Part shown: positions 38,214-49,808 of the stretch, in pieces
How positions within the stretch are numbered: position 1 is the stretch's first letter
How the letters are laid out: each line of letters begins with the position of its first letter
Assembly (NCBI RefSeq): GCF_001989995.2
Contig: NZ_JAHGUP010000025.1
Location: 1 to 64,000, forward strand
Length of the DNA: 64,000 nt
Reading direction: 5' to 3'
DNA from: Vibrio anguillarum
Lineage (GTDB): Bacteria > Pseudomonadota > Gammaproteobacteria > Enterobacterales > Vibrionaceae
Notes under the pieces: model-generated
Told to the model about the DNA's origin: nothing
Database searches by the model: none
What the model saw: only the letters and a program-made list of their open reading frames with translations
Position numbers and translations under genes: made by a program

Positions 38214-38242
38214 AAAAGGTTGCCTAAATGGCAACCTTTTTT
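38214..38242 (+). terminator. Terminator of proS
   Basis: Perfect stem AAAAGGTTGCC / GGCAACCTTTT with a five-base loop and a T run, 16 bases past the stop. Confidence 0.92.
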
Positions 38243-38338
38243 ATTTTGTCACCAGCCACAAAAGCTTTTTCAAGCATATTAATCTTCGATTCATCTACGG
38301 TGATCTATTCTTTAATCCATTATTAATGGAGGTGACCT

Positions 38339-38980
38339 ATGGATCTAAAAAGTTTACTTAACCAAGCATTGAATTCAGACATCGTAAAACAAGGTTCAAG
38401 CCAACTCGGCGCTATCACACAAGATTCAAGTAAACTCAAAACCTTAGGAGCAGGTGCACTCGGTGGTGGCCTAATCGGTTTATTGATGGGCTCGAAGAAA
38501 GCAAAAAAAATAGGCACTAAAGTGATAGGGATTGGTGGAGCAGCGGCGCTCGGCGCACTAGCCTATAAAGCGTATAATGACTGGCAAGCAAAACAAACGA
38601 CCACTCAACCGCAGTCTAGCTTTGACCCTAATGATGCTAGCCACGGCACGCTGATCCTAAAAGCGATGATTGCCGCCGCAAAAGCTGATGGCCATGTGGA
38701 TGAACAAGAAATGGCGAAAATTGAGCAAGCCATCTCTGAAATGGGCGCAGATAACCAATTGCAGCAGCTGGTAAAAAATGAGCTGCATAAACCGCTCGAT
38801 CCCGCGGCTATTGCACAGTTAGCCACAACGCCCGCACAAGCGAGTGAGCTTTATCTGGCCTCTTTACTTATCGCCGATGAACAAAATTTCATGGAAAAAG
38901 CGTATCTGAACGAGCTAGCTAAGCAACTACAGCTAGCCGACGATCTGGTCATGGCGCTAGAGCAGCAAGTGAACGCTTAA
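38339..38980 (+). CDS. DUF533 (YebE) family protein with TerB-like domain
   Basis: 213 residues. A glycine-rich membrane region (about 38-80: GAGALGGGLIGLLMG, then IGGAAALGALAYKAY) is followed by an acidic helical domain of TerB type (LKAMIAAAKADGHVDEQE, ASLLIADEQNFMEKAYL). A strong GGAGGTG site precedes the ATG. YebE-like proteins are inner-membrane proteins of unknown role, in E. coli linked to envelope stress; that link is family knowledge only. Confidence 0.86.
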   Translation: MDLKSLLNQALNSDIVKQGSSQLGAITQDSSKLKTLGAGALGGGLIGLLMGSKKAKKIGTKVIGIGGAAALGALAYKAYNDWQAKQTTTQPQSSFDPNDASHGTLILKAMIAAAKADGHVDEQEMAKIEQAISEMGADNQLQQLVKNELHKPLDPAAIAQLATTPAQASELYLASLLIADEQNFMEKAYLNELAKQLQLADDLVMALEQQVNA

Positions 38981-39088
38981 AGTTTCATCACATGCAATCA
39001 GAGCTTGCGCAAACGCAAGTTCTGATTTTGTCTTTGCCAAGCGTAATGTGTATATTGAGAGCCATTATCATTAGTTAGGATTTAATCT

Positions 39089-39295
39089 ATGCAAGTTTAC
39101 GGTTGTTGTGAATTAGTGCGCGAGCTTTATGCGCAGATAGGCAGTGGTGATCAAGCTTATATTCCTCAAGCAATCTCCTGCGCCATCAAAACCTTGAATG
39201 ATGTCGCAGCAGACGAATCGCTGCCAAAAGCGGTTCGAGAGCAAGCAGCCTTTGCGGCAGCTAACTTGCTGATTTCTGATTTCGAGGATAAGTGA
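39089..39295 (+). CDS. yaeP: UPF0253 (YaeP) family protein
   Basis: 68 residues. The sequence [28 protein letters not shown] and [13 protein letters not shown] matches the YaeP family. Small soluble helical protein, function unknown. Its TGA stop overlaps the ATG of the next gene as TGATG, so they are coupled. Confidence 0.88.
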   Translation: MQVYGCCELVRELYAQIGSGDQAYIPQAISCAIKTLNDVAADESLPKAVREQAAFAAANLLISDFEDK

Positions 39296-39486
39296 TGAAT
39301 TTAGCCAATTTTGCCTCGATGGATCCAATCATGCTGATGAGCATCATCAATATGAAGCTACGTGATGATTTTAATGGCGATCTTGATAAGCTGGCGGATG
39401 ACTTTGATATCGATCGGGCGGCATTAGAGGCTCGCTTAGCCAGTGCTGGTTTTGAGTTTTTACCGCAAATCGGTCAATTTCGTTAA
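39295..39486 (+). CDS. DUF4250 family protein
   Basis: 63 residues from the ATG at 39295; a GTG one codon earlier is also in frame. Matches the DUF4250 pattern (FASMDPIMLMSIINMKLRD and DFDIDRAALEARL). It overlaps yaeP by one base and is followed by a terminator. Function is unknown. Confidence 0.82.
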   Translation: MNLANFASMDPIMLMSIINMKLRDDFNGDLDKLADDFDIDRAALEARLASAGFEFLPQIGQFR

Positions 39487-39493
39487 GGCATAA

Positions 39494-39520
39494 AAAACCC
39501 GCTAATTTAAAGCGGGTTTT
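39494..39520 (+). terminator. Terminator after the DUF4250 gene
   Basis: Stem AAAACCCGCT / AGCGGGTTTT with a seven-base loop, eight bases past the stop. Confidence 0.88.
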
Positions 39521-39564
39521 CGTTCAAATAACCGTTCTTAAAGCGCAGCACTCAGATTTTTGTA

Positions 39565-39798
39565 CTAAGCTTTTTTCTCTTTTCTTGCCAGAGCCTTACG
39601 CTCATTGCGTTTCGCTTGGTTCTCAATAAAGCCACTGAGCTCTTTTTCCGCCCAAGCTTGTGCTTGTGCTTCGCTTTCAAAACCCATTTCGCGCTTTGAA
39701 ACAACACTTCTGCGAGAGGTCACTTGACGTACGATTTCCGCCGCCCAACCATTGCGCTTTTCAGTCACTTTGATGGTGAATTTTTTACTTTCTGACAT
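39565..39798 (-). CDS. DUF3622 family protein
   Basis: 77 residues, very basic at the C-terminus (RNERKALARKEKK). The body KFTIKVTEKRNGWAAEIVRQ with EAQAQAWAEKEL matches the DUF3622 family of Vibrio and relatives. AGGAAAA lies before the ATG. Single-gene unit between convergent and tandem neighbours; nucleic-acid binding is possible from charge only. Confidence 0.78.
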   Translation of the reverse strand: MSESKKFTIKVTEKRNGWAAEIVRQVTSRRSVVSKREMGFESEAQAQAWAEKELSGFIENQAKRNERKALARKEKKA

Positions 39799-39965
39799 TT
39801 TCGTTTTCCTAAGGGAATAATAAGGGATTACTCATCAACGTTTGTCGCGCGCCATTATATTATATGGCGGCGGATGTTGAACACCATCCCTTGGTAAGCG
39901 CGGCATTAGAGCACAAATCACAATTTTTTTCTGCATTTTTTACAAAAAATTCATCCTCAAAGTAA

Positions 39966-39993
39966 ACAAAAAAGCCGCTGAGTTGCAGCGGCT
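39966..39993 (-). terminator. Terminator of purL
   Basis: Stem AGCCGCTG / CAGCGGCT with a five-base loop and a six-T run on the minus strand, about 45 bases past the purL stop. Confidence 0.9.
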
Positions 39994-40038
39994 GGAATAA
40001 CAAGACTAAGTCGTTTCTCTCACTGGCGACAAGGTGAG

Positions 40039-43000
40039 TTACCCTAAGTTCTTACGTGCATTTTGGAACATACGCATCCATGGGCTGTTTTCACCCCAAG
40101 AATCAGGATGCCAAGAGTTCGCTACCGTGCGGAACACGCGCTCTGGGTGCGGCATCATGATCGTCACACGGCCATCTTGAGTCGTTAAGCCTGTAATGGC
40201 ATTTGGTGAACCATTTGGGTTGTTCGGATATTGCTGTGTGGCATGGCCGTTGTTATCCACAAAACGCAGCGCAACAGTGCCTGATTGTTCAATCGCCACT
40301 AAATGTGCCGTATCACGAACTTCAACGCGCCCTTCGCCATGCGAAACCGCAATCGGCATGCGCGAGCCAGCCATCTCATTGAAAAACAGTGAATCAGATT
40401 GCTGCACTTCTACTAAGCTAAAGCGCGCTTCAAAACGCTCTGATTCATTGCGCACAAAACGCGGCCATAAATCAGCACCAGGGATTAACTCTTTCAAATT
40501 CGACAGCATTTGACAGCCGTTACACACTCCTAGCGAGAAAGTATCTTCACGTTGGAAGAAACGTTGGAACTGTTCACGAGCTTGTACATTAAACAGCACT
40601 GATTTCGCCCAACCTTCGCCCGCGCCCAATACGTCACCATAAGAGAACCCACCGCATGCGACGAGGCCTTGGTACTCTTTAAGCACCGCTTGACCCGTTA
40701 AGATGTCGCTCATGTGTATATCGGTTGTTTCAAAGCCTGCGCGATCAAACGCTGCCGCCATTTCAACGTGTGAGTTAACCCCTTGCTCGCGCAAAATAGC
40801 CATTTTTGGCTTCACGCCTTTAGCAATATACGGTGCCGCAACATCTTGTTGCACGTCAAAGCTCAAACTGACGTTAAGACCTTTATCACTGTTATCTTGT
40901 TTTGCTGCAAACTCTTGGTCCGCGCACTGCGGGTTATCGCGTAGCGCTTGCATTTTATGCGTGGTTTCAGCCCAAATGGTGCGAAGTTCGGTGCGGTTAC
41001 GCACAACAATAGGTTGCTCACCAGCGGTAATGGTTAGCTCATCAGAAGCCTCAACACGACCGATAACGTGTGAACACGCTTGTAAACCATGCGCCGTTAG
41101 CGTCGAGATCACCGTCTCTAAATCTTTGTGACGAACTTGAATGACTGCGCCCAGCTCTTCATTAAATAACGCGGCCAATGCATCATCACCTAGCGCGGCG
41201 ATATCGGCTTTCACGCCACAATGACCAGCAAAGGCCATTTCAGCTAGAGTAACGAATAAACCACCGTCACCTTTATCGTGATAGGCAATAATCTGCTGAT
41301 TCGCGACCAAGGTTTGGATCGCTTCATAGAAGGCTTTAAGCTGCGCCGCATTATCTACGTCTGCGGGTTTATCACCCAACTGTTTGTAGACTTGTGCTAA
41401 CGCCGTTGCGCCCAAGCGATTCTTACCATTACCTAAATCAATCAAAACCAGTGAGGTTTCGCCCTTATCGGTTCTTAACTGAGGCGTAATGGTATTACGC
41501 ACATCTTCAACACGAGCAAATGCTGTGATCACCAATGATAATGGAGAAGTCACTTCTTTTTGTTCGCCATTCTCATCCCATTTGGTCTTCATCGACATCG
41601 AATCTTTACCTACAGGGATAGTCAGGCCAAGCGCAGGACAAAGCTCTTCACCGACCGCTTTTACTGCCTCGTACAAACCGGCATCTTCACCCGGGTGACC
41701 CGCTGGTGACATCCAATTCGCCGACAACTTAATGTGTTTGATATCACCGATGTGGGTAGCGGCAATGTTAGTGATTGCTTCGCCCACGGCTAAACGTGCC
41801 GATGCACCAAAATCAAGTAAAGCAACTGGCGTGCGCTCCCCCATCGACATCGCTTCGCCATGGTAAGTATCATAACTTGCCGCGGTAACCGCGCAGTTTG
41901 CTACTGGCACTTGCCATGGACCAACCATTTGGTCACGAGCAACCAAACCAGTGACGGTTCGGTCACCAATGGTGATGAGGAAGGTTTTTTCTGCAACCGC
42001 AGGGAGACGCAGTATACGATCAATCGCTTCGTTCAATTCGATATCACGGCGATCAAGTGCTGGATTATTAACTTTCAGCGTCTTCACATCACGATACATT
42101 TTAGGTGTTTTGCCAAGCAATACGTCCATCGGCATATCAATTGGCGTATTGTCGAAATGTGAATCTTCCAATTTCAGTTCACGCTCTTCAGTGGCAATAC
42201 CCACAACAGCATAAGGCGCGCGCTCACGTTGGCAAATGGCGTCAAAGCGCGCCATGTTTTCTGGCGCTACAGCCAGTACGTAACGCTCTTGTGATTCATT
42301 ACACCAAATTTCAAGCGGGCTCATTCCCGGCTCATCGTTAGGTACATCACGCAGTTGGAAAATACCGCCACGTTCACCATCATCAACAAGCTCAGGCAAT
42401 GCGTTTGAGATACCACCAGCGCCCACATCATGGATAAAGGCGATCGGATTCGCCTCACCGAGTTGCCAGCAGCGATCAATCACCTCTTGGCAGCGGCGTT
42501 CCATCTCTGGGTTTTCACGCTGTACCGACGCAAAATCAAGATCTTCCGCAGATTGACCAGATGCCATCGAAGAAGCAGCGCCCCCACCAAGGCCAATGTT
42601 CATTGCCGGACCACCAAGCACAATTAAGCTCGCGCCAACTGGGATCTCTTTTTTCTGCACATGCTCGTCGCGGATATTCCCCATCCCACCAGCAATCATG
42701 ATTGGTTTGTGATAACCACGCACTTCTTCACCTGCGTGAGAGTTAACTTTCTCTTCGTAAGTACGGAAGTAACCTAACAAGTTGGGACGACCAAATTCGT
42801 TGTTAAAAGCCGCGCCACCGAGCGGGCCTTCCAGCATAATATCGAGTGCCGTGACAATGCGCCCCGGTTTACCAAAATCCGTTTCCCAAGGCTGCACAAA
42901 ATTAGGAATACGCAAGTTTGAAGTAGTAAAACCGACTAACCCGGCTTTAGGTTTTCCACCAATACCCGTTGCACCTTCGTCACGAATTTCACCACCGGAA

Positions 43001-43935
43001 CCCGTTGAAGCGCCCGGCCAAGGAGCAATTGCCGTAGGGTGGTTGTGTGTTTCCACCTTCATTAAAATATGCGCTTTTTCATGGTGATAACCATATTGGC
43101 GTGTCTCTGGATCAGGGAAAAAACGCCCAACTTCTGAACCCACCATGACGGCAGCATTATCTTTATAGGCGGACAGCACGTGATCAGGAGTCACTTCATA
43201 AGTGTTTTTGATCATCTTAAACAGCGATTTATCTTGCTTAACGCCATCAATAGTCCAATCGGCATTGAAGATTTTATGGCGACAATGCTCAGAGTTTGCT
43301 TGAGCAAACATCATTAATTCGATATCGGTTGGATTACGCTCAAGCTTAGTGACGAAGCTTTCGAACAAATAATCAATTTCATCGTCAGCCAATGCAAGCC
43401 CAAGGGTAACGTTTGCTTTTTCAAGCGCTGAGCGGCCGCCATTCAGCAAGTCGACGTACGCTACGGGAGCAGGTTCAGCGACTTTAAACAGTGAGGTTGC
43501 TGATTCGAAATCGGTAAACACGACTTCCATCATTCGGTCGTACAGCAGTGAATAAAGCGTAACAAGTTGCGGTTGAGAAAGTTCGCGATCTAATTCGATG
43601 TAGTAAGCAGTGCCTCGCTCTAAGCGCTTCACCTCATTCAAACCACAGTTATGTGCAATATCCGTCGCTTTGGAAGACCAAGGCGAGATGGTTCCAGGGC
43701 GAGGAGTGACCAGTAAAAGAAGACCTTGTGGCTCATGTTCTTGAATCGTTGGGCCATAAGTGAGTAGTTTCTCTAATTTTTCAAGGGATTGAGCGTCTAA
43801 ATCCGCAGAGAGATCAGCAAAATGCATGAACTCCGCGTAAATACCCGATACAGGCAGTTGCTGTTCACGACAAAGTTCAACGAGTTTGTTAACACGAAAC
43901 TCAGAAAGCGCTGGGGAGCCACGCAAAATTCTCAT
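40039..43935 (-). CDS. purL: Phosphoribosylformylglycinamidine synthase
   Basis: 1298 residues from the ATG at 43935, giving the family start [15 protein letters not shown] longer frame to 43992 adds 19 non-family residues. The large single-chain form has the N-terminal PurS-like part, two AIRS-like halves ([23 protein letters not shown]) and a C-terminal glutaminase domain with the catalytic Cys in GVCNGCQML and the His-Glu pair in PHPERVFR. It makes FGAM from FGAR with glutamine and ATP in purine synthesis. A PurR box lies 159 bases upstream. Confidence 0.97.
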   Translation of the reverse strand: MRILRGSPALSEFRVNKLVELCREQQLPVSGIYAEFMHFADLSADLDAQSLEKLEKLLTYGPTIQEHEPQGLLLLVTPRPGTISPWSSKATDIAHNCGLNEVKRLERGTAYYIELDRELSQPQLVTLYSLLYDRMMEVVFTDFESATSLFKVAEPAPVAYVDLLNGGRSALEKANVTLGLALADDEIDYLFESFVTKLERNPTDIELMMFAQANSEHCRHKIFNADWTIDGVKQDKSLFKMIKNTYEVTPDHVLSAYKDNAAVMVGSEVGRFFPDPETRQYGYHHEKAHILMKVETHNHPTAIAPWPGASTGSGGEIRDEGATGIGGKPKAGLVGFTTSNLRIPNFVQPWETDFGKPGRIVTALDIMLEGPLGGAAFNNEFGRPNLLGYFRTYEEKVNSHAGEEVRGYHKPIMIAGGMGNIRDEHVQKKEIPVGASLIVLGGPAMNIGLGGGAASSMASGQSAEDLDFASVQRENPEMERRCQEVIDRCWQLGEANPIAFIHDVGAGGISNALPELVDDGERGGIFQLRDVPNDEPGMSPLEIWCNESQERYVLAVAPENMARFDAICQRERAPYAVVGIATEERELKLEDSHFDNTPIDMPMDVLLGKTPKMYRDVKTLKVNNPALDRRDIELNEAIDRILRLPAVAEKTFLITIGDRTVTGLVARDQMVGPWQVPVANCAVTAASYDTYHGEAMSMGERTPVALLDFGASARLAVGEAITNIAATHIGDIKHIKLSANWMSPAGHPGEDAGLYEAVKAVGEELCPALGLTIPVGKDSMSMKTKWDENGEQKEVTSPLSLVITAFARVEDVRNTITPQLRTDKGETSLVLIDLGNGKNRLGATALAQVYKQLGDKPADVDNAAQLKAFYEAIQTLVANQQIIAYHDKGDGGLFVTLAEMAFAGHCGVKADIAALGDDALAALFNEELGAVIQVRHKDLETVISTLTAHGLQACSHVIGRVEASDELTITAGEQPIVVRNRTELRTIWAETTHKMQALRDNPQCADQEFAAKQDNSDKGLNVSLSFDVQQDVAAPYIAKGVKPKMAILREQGVNSHVEMAAAFDRAGFETTDIHMSDILTGQAVLKEYQGLVACGGFSYGDVLGAGEGWAKSVLFNVQAREQFQRFFQREDTFSLGVCNGCQMLSNLKELIPGADLWPRFVRNESERFEARFSLVEVQQSDSLFFNEMAGSRMPIAVSHGEGRVEVRDTAHLVAIEQSGTVALRFVDNNGHATQQYPNNPNGSPNAITGLTTQDGRVTIMMPHPERVFRTVANSWHPDSWGENSPWMRMFQNARKNLG

Positions 43936-44093
43936 GTGCTTAGGTCTCTTATACAGTGGGTTGAAGTGTAATTGGAATGAATTCAAAATCATTAAAATAC
44001 AATAAGTTAATAAAAGAAAACTGAATACATACCAATTTCACCTCGTGATTTCGAACGCATTATAAAGGAATTCTTTTTGTGACGTAACAGCAA

Positions 44094-44109
44094 AAGCAAC
44101 CGTTTGCGT
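44094..44109. promoter_or_regulatory. PurR operator upstream of purL; gap 43936-44247
   Basis: AAGCAACCGTTTGCGT, one change away from the PurR core GCAAACGTTTGC. It is the expected operator for purL (minus strand) and sits between purL and divergent mltF. The rest of this 312-base gap shows no gene; both divergent promoters should be here. Confidence 0.75.
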
Positions 44110-44247
44110 CATTTTTTTTGTCAAATTTGAAATACAGCCACATTAGCGTGGTCGCCGACACTTTTTCATCCGTTTTTGATCTGAAACTTTGCCAATATGG
44201 CCGCCTTTGATATAAAGGCAGTAATTGATGTAAGAGATCGCTCATAA

Positions 44248-45786
44248 ATGCCAAAGTATTATCTGATTCAGCTTCATCGCTCATTGTCCATTTTCCTACT
44301 CACTCTTTTTGTCGTCGGTTGCCAAATCGATTCAGATCCTAAAAGCGAGCTTGACCATATTCGTGAACGTGGCGTATTGCGAGTGGGTACGTTGAACAAT
44401 CAACTCTCCTACTACATTGGCCCAGATGGCCCTGCAGGGCTGGACTACGAACTAGCACGCGAATTTGCCAATCAGCTTGGGGTTAAACTAGAGATGAAAC
44501 CCGCTTATCGGTTGTCTAGTCTCTTTCCTGCACTGAAAAATGGGGAAATCGACGTTGTTGCAGCAGGGTTAAGTCAATCGAATCAACGCTTGAATGAGTA
44601 CAGAACAGGGCCCGCTTATTACTATGTCAGCCAACAAGTCGTCTATAAGAAAGGCAACTGGCGTCCAAGAAATTTAAAACAATTACTGGAAAAACAACCG
44701 GAACTGATTGCTGGGCATGAAGGTGACAGCGTTTTTTCTATCGTGAATGAATCCCACTTTGAAAATACGCTCAGCGACATTAAACAGATCTACCCAGAGT
44801 TTCAGTACAATGTGAATAATAACGCCGACGTTAACGACCTTTTAAAACAGGTTTCGAATGGCGAACTGCTATTTACCATGGCTGATTCGGTCGAAGTCTC
44901 GCTGTCGCAGCGAATCTACCCTGACTTAGCCGTCGCCTTTGAATTAACTGAAGATCAGCCTATCGCTTGGTATATGCGTCGTTCTGAAGATGAAAGCTTA
45001 TACGCCTTGATGATTGAGTTTTTTGGCAACCTTAAACAATCTGGTCAATTAGCGGCCTTGGAAGAGAAATATATTGGTCACGTGGGCACGTTTGATTATG
45101 TCGATACGCGCGCCTTTATTAGAGCACTCGATGTCCGCTTACCAAAATGGGCCCCTCTTTTCCAACAATATTCTGACGAGTTTGATTGGCGATTGATTGC
45201 CGCCTTAGCTTATCAGGAGTCTCACTGGAATCCGTTAGCTAAATCCCCCACCGGGGTCCGCGGTATGATGATGTTGACTCTCCCTACGGCAAGAAGTGTT
45301 GGTGTCGCCAATCGACTCGATCCGGAACAATCGATTCGTGGTGGTGTCGAATACCTGCGTCGGATGGTACAGCGTATACCAGACTCCATCCCAGAACATG
45401 AGAAAATTTGGTTTGCTCTCGCTTCATATAACGTCGGCTATGGGCATATGATGGATGCAAGACGCTTAACTAAACAGCAAGGTGCGAACCCTGATTCATG
45501 GACTGAAGTCAAAGAACGCCTCCCTCAACTGAGACAAAAGAAATACTTCAGCCAGACTCGATATGGCTACGCGCGAGGTGACGAAGCCAAGGCCTACGTT
45601 GAAAATATTCGTCGCTATTATCAAAGTATTATTGGCCATGTTGATCAACAAAAGCAGATAGACAATAGTTCAGGTACTGATGATTTGGTTGTGATCAGTA
45701 TTGAGGAGGAGGAGGCCGCGTTAGAATCTATGGAATCGGCCGATGAGGCGCAGGATAATCAGTATCTCGACCCCGTAGCTCAATAA
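44248..45786 (+). CDS. mltF: Membrane-bound lytic murein transglycosylase F
   Basis: 512 residues. Lipoprotein signal ends VVGC with Cys25 as the lipid site. An extracellular solute-binding-type domain (about 45-275, starting RGVLRVGTLNN) precedes a C-terminal lytic transglycosylase domain with catalytic Glu in AALAYQESHWNP near 321 and LPTARSVGV after. It cleaves peptidoglycan with 1,6-anhydro product formation at the outer membrane. An acidic tail of about 40 residues (EEEEAALESMESADEA) ends the protein. It is divergent from purL, as in E. coli. Confidence 0.95.
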   Translation: MPKYYLIQLHRSLSIFLLTLFVVGCQIDSDPKSELDHIRERGVLRVGTLNNQLSYYIGPDGPAGLDYELAREFANQLGVKLEMKPAYRLSSLFPALKNGEIDVVAAGLSQSNQRLNEYRTGPAYYYVSQQVVYKKGNWRPRNLKQLLEKQPELIAGHEGDSVFSIVNESHFENTLSDIKQIYPEFQYNVNNNADVNDLLKQVSNGELLFTMADSVEVSLSQRIYPDLAVAFELTEDQPIAWYMRRSEDESLYALMIEFFGNLKQSGQLAALEEKYIGHVGTFDYVDTRAFIRALDVRLPKWAPLFQQYSDEFDWRLIAALAYQESHWNPLAKSPTGVRGMMMLTLPTARSVGVANRLDPEQSIRGGVEYLRRMVQRIPDSIPEHEKIWFALASYNVGYGHMMDARRLTKQQGANPDSWTEVKERLPQLRQKKYFSQTRYGYARGDEAKAYVENIRRYYQSIIGHVDQQKQIDNSSGTDDLVVISIEEEEAALESMESADEAQDNQYLDPVAQ

Positions 45787-45824
45787 GCATAACAATAGCT
45801 AAATCTTCCACGTTGAACAAAAAT

Positions 45825-45849
45825 TGCACACTTGATTTCCAAGTGTGCA
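45825..45849. other. Hairpin after mltF
   Basis: Perfect stem TGCACACTTG / CAAGTGTGCA with a five-base loop, 38 bases past mltF. No T run follows on the plus strand, so it may be a weak terminator or mRNA end protector. Confidence 0.55.
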
Positions 45850-45995
45850 GCCCATACATCAAAACGTGAAAAAGATCGTTTCCTAAGTTTCATATTATGG
45901 TAACAATCCTGCACTATAAAGGCAGATTAAGATTGTCATAAGGCACCCTAAACCATTAGGGATCATTGTCAAAACTCAGCAGTAGGAGGTTGTTT

Positions 45996-46130
45996 ATGCT
46001 TAAACGTAAAAAGCTATCAAAACACCTTAATAAAACGGTGGCAGCGAACCGTCGTAAGCGTATGTTATCCAATAATAAAAAGAAAATTATCTGGCGTAAC
46101 CGTGCATTTATGCAATTAATCTCTGCTTAA
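45996..46130 (+). CDS. Small highly basic protein of unknown function
   Basis: 44 residues, not longer. About one third are Lys or Arg (start MLKRKKLSKHLN, middle NRRKRMLSNNKKK). No signal or membrane segment. A near-perfect AGGAGG site lies seven bases before the ATG and the codons look normal, so I take it as real. It is free-standing: its own leader of about 200 bases follows the mltF hairpin, and it is convergent with tadA. RNA or ribosome binding is possible from composition, but I do not recognise a family. Confidence 0.75.
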   Translation: MLKRKKLSKHLNKTVAANRRKRMLSNNKKKIIWRNRAFMQLISA

Positions 46131-46139
46131 CCTTCAGCG

Positions 46140-46168
46140 GCAAACATCTACTCAAAGTGGATGTTTGC
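46140..46168. other. Hairpin between the 44-residue gene and tadA
   Basis: Stem GCAAACATC / GATGTTTGC with an 11-base loop that is itself partly paired. It overlaps the tadA stop and lies 10 bases past the small gene. No clear T run on either strand, so a terminator role is uncertain. Confidence 0.5.
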
Positions 46169-46683
46169 TAAAGCCCATCACTCTGTTGTTTATTCCGCTG
46201 TTTTTCCGCCTGTATCTCTGCGCGTCTTCGTCTAAAAAAAGATTGCAGTTGCTCCCGACACTCCTCTTCTAACAATCCTTTATCGACCGTCGCGTAATGA
46301 TAGGAGGCTTGGCTTTCAAATAAATTCAGCACCGTACCGGCCGCCCCAGCTTTGAGATCTGGAGCGCCAAAGACAATCCTTTTGACTCGGCTATGCAGCA
46401 GTGCGCCTGCGCACATTGGACAGGGCTCTAAAGTGACGTATAAGGTAGTATCAAGCAAACGATAATTTTGTAACCGTTGACCTGCTTGACGCAAAGCCTG
46501 AATTTCAGCGTGCGCTGTCGCATCATGTTGACCAATAGAGGCATTCCAACCTTCAGCAATGATTTCGCCATCTTTAACAAGCACAGCGCCCACAGGCACT
46601 TCACCTGCTTGTTCTGCAAGATTGGCAAGCGCGATAGCTCGGCGCATAAACTTTTGATCTTGAACGGTAAACTGTGTATTCAT
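46168..46683 (-). CDS. tadA: tRNA-specific adenosine deaminase
   Basis: 171 residues from the ATG at 46683, which has AGGA at the right distance; a GTG at 46704 would overlap the LysR stop. The zinc site is complete: His58-Ala-Glu60 and PCPMC (Cys88, Cys91). It converts A34 to inosine in tRNA-Arg. It lies 20 bases after the LysR gene, so some read-through from it is possible. Confidence 0.95.
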   Translation of the reverse strand: MNTQFTVQDQKFMRRAIALANLAEQAGEVPVGAVLVKDGEIIAEGWNASIGQHDATAHAEIQALRQAGQRLQNYRLLDTTLYVTLEPCPMCAGALLHSRVKRIVFGAPDLKAGAAGTVLNLFESQASYHYATVDKGLLEEECREQLQSFFRRRRAEIQAEKQRNKQQSDGL

Positions 46684-46703
46684 ATATCCTATTTTCTCTT
46701 TCA

Positions 46704-47591
46704 CTAGCCTTTGCCGTTAGCGGACGATAGCCGTTCTGCCAGAAAATCCACCAGCAGCCTAACTTTTGAGGACAAATGGCGATTTTGTGGGTATAAAGCC
46801 CATACACCTTCACGATCATCTTGGTACTGATGTAGCACTTCTTGCAACTCACCCGAGAGCAAATACGGCTCTACATAATAGTCGGGCAATTGTACGATTC
46901 CAATCCCTTGCAACGCGGCATTCAATAACGCCACACCGCTGTTGCATTTAATTTTTCCTTTAACACCGATTTCACGAGAGCGTTGCTGATCCTTAAATCG
47001 CCAATAGTTCATAGTGCCTTGTAAACATTGGTGATGAACCAACTCTGACAATGAATAGGGAGTGCCATATTTCACCAAATAGTCAGGGCTAGCGCAGACA
47101 AACAGTTGTCGGTTGGATAACTTTTTGCCAATAAAACTCGAATCATCTAACTGCCCTAATCGTACGGCGACATCAATTCCTTCCGCAATCAGATCCAATT
47201 TTTGGTTAGTGAGTATCAGTTCCAACTCCAATTGAGGATGTAACTGTAAAAACTCATGCAGCAAAGGCGCGACTTTCTGCTCACCATAAGTCACCGGAGC
47301 GGTCACTTTCAGTAAACCTGACGGCGTTTGCTGCATCTGCGTGACAGCAAGATCAGCCTGCGCTAAGCCTTCAACCAATTGCCGACACTGATGATAATAG
47401 AGTTGACCCGCTTCGGTCAGGGAGACTCGCCGCGTGGTACGTTGCAACAACTTTACCGCCAAGCGCTCTTCTAATAGCGCAATACGTCGGCTGACATTCG
47501 CTACTGATGTCGATAGTTTATGTGCTGCTGCGGTAAAACTTCCAGTTTCAGCCACCGCAACAAATTCATGAATGCCTTCCCAACTCGCCAT
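46704..47591 (-). CDS. LysR-family transcriptional regulator
   Basis: 295 residues. Helix-turn-helix at about 18-40 (SFTAAAHKLSTSVANVSRRI), then the substrate-binding fold with PDYYVEPYLLSGELQ near the C-terminus. It diverges from frmA with 126 bases between, so it is the probable regulator of frmAB, as in other proteobacteria. The effector is unknown. An inverted repeat ATTACT-N10-AGTAAT at 47599-47620 overlaps the leader of this gene and is a possible binding site. Confidence 0.88.
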   Translation of the reverse strand: MASWEGIHEFVAVAETGSFTAAAHKLSTSVANVSRRIALLEERLAVKLLQRTTRRVSLTEAGQLYYHQCRQLVEGLAQADLAVTQMQQTPSGLLKVTAPVTYGEQKVAPLLHEFLQLHPQLELELILTNQKLDLIAEGIDVAVRLGQLDDSSFIGKKLSNRQLFVCASPDYLVKYGTPYSLSELVHHQCLQGTMNYWRFKDQQRSREIGVKGKIKCNSGVALLNAALQGIGIVQLPDYYVEPYLLSGELQEVLHQYQDDREGVWALYPQNRHLSSKVRLLVDFLAERLSSANGKG

Positions 47592-47598
47592 CTTAATT

Positions 47599-47620
47599 AT
47601 TACTGATAAGTAAAAGTAAT
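47599..47620. promoter_or_regulatory. Possible LysR-type operator
   Basis: Inverted repeat ATTACT, ten bases, AGTAAT between the divergent LysR and frmA genes. The A-T content and spacing fit LysR sites loosely; weak evidence. Confidence 0.3.
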
Positions 47621-47699
47621 TCTTATTTTAGACCGATTATCAAATTTCAAGAAGGGAATATACTGTCACTCTCCCCAACTCACTTGAAACTTCAAGTAA

Positions 47700-48851
<1,152 letters not shown>

Positions 48852-48902
48852 GCCTTAATAGCCAGCCCTTTTTTCTTAAAGGGCTGGGTGGGGAAACTTG
48901 CT

Positions 48903-49745
48903 ATGCACATTGAAAACATTAGCCAAGCCAAAGTATTTGAAGGCTGTCATAAACAGTACACGCACTCATCACAAGTACTAGGGTGCAGTATGCGTTTTGC
49001 TATTTATCTTCCACCTCAAGCGGCCTATCAATCGGTTCCGGTGTTGTATTGGTTATCCGGCTTAACATGCAGCGATGAAAACTTCATGCAAAAAGCTGGC
49101 GCATTTCAAAGCGCGGCTAAGCTCGGTATCGCGATTGTTGCCGCCGATACCAGCCCAAGAGGTGAAGATGTTCCTGACGACCCGCAAGGAGCGTATGATT
49201 TTGGCCTTGGCGCAGGATTTTACCTCAACGCAACCCAAGCGCCTTGGGATAAGCACTACCAAATGTACAGCTACATTGTGCAAGAACTTCCAGCCTTAAT
49301 AGAGCAACATTTTCCCGTAAACCAACAGCGAGCGATTGCAGGACACAGTATGGGTGGCCATGGTGCGTTAACCATCGGATTGAAAAACCCTCAACGCTAT
49401 CGCTCGATTTCAGCCTTTAGCCCGATAAGCAACCCAATACACTGCCCTTGGGGGCAAAAAGCATTTCGCCACTACCTTGGTAGTAACCTGCAAGATTGGA
49501 AACAATACGATGCGGTTGAATTGCTCACCACTCACTCATCATCCTTACCCATTTTGATTGACCAAGGAGAGGAAGACCCGTTTTTACACGAACAGCTTAA
49601 ACCTGAACGCTTACTCGCCGCTGCACAAGCGAGCAATAGCCCACTCTCGTTAAGAATGCATAAAGGTTATGATCACAGTTATTTTTTCATTCAAAGTTTT
49701 ATTGATGATCACTTAGCATTTCACGCACAGCATCTGCACAAATAA
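48903..49745 (+). CDS. frmB: S-formylglutathione hydrolase
   Basis: 280 residues from the ATG at 48903, with GGGGAAAC upstream; a GTG five codons earlier is in frame. Esterase D type alpha/beta hydrolase with nucleophile Ser in GHSMGGHGAL, a catalytic Asp in DQGEEDPFL and His in GYDHSYFF. It completes formaldehyde oxidation to formate and free glutathione. It lies 51 bases after frmA. Confidence 0.95.
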   Translation: MHIENISQAKVFEGCHKQYTHSSQVLGCSMRFAIYLPPQAAYQSVPVLYWLSGLTCSDENFMQKAGAFQSAAKLGIAIVAADTSPRGEDVPDDPQGAYDFGLGAGFYLNATQAPWDKHYQMYSYIVQELPALIEQHFPVNQQRAIAGHSMGGHGALTIGLKNPQRYRSISAFSPISNPIHCPWGQKAFRHYLGSNLQDWKQYDAVELLTTHSSSLPILIDQGEEDPFLHEQLKPERLLAAAQASNSPLSLRMHKGYDHSYFFIQSFIDDHLAFHAQHLHK

Positions 49746-49752
49746 GATTGAA

Positions 49753-49779
49753 AAAGCCCGCGATACACTCGCGGGCTTT
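49753..49779. terminator. Bidirectional terminator between frmB and abgT-like gene
   Basis: Stem AAAGCCCGCG / CGCGGGCTTT with a seven-base loop. A T run follows on the minus strand; on the plus strand the T tract is short. Confidence 0.82.
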
Positions 49780-49808
49780 AAATTCAGACTCGATAAATAA
49801 TGTTAACG

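Noticed and set aside
43936..43992. N-terminal extension of purL
   Set aside because: The extra 19 residues precede the conserved [14 protein letters not shown] start.
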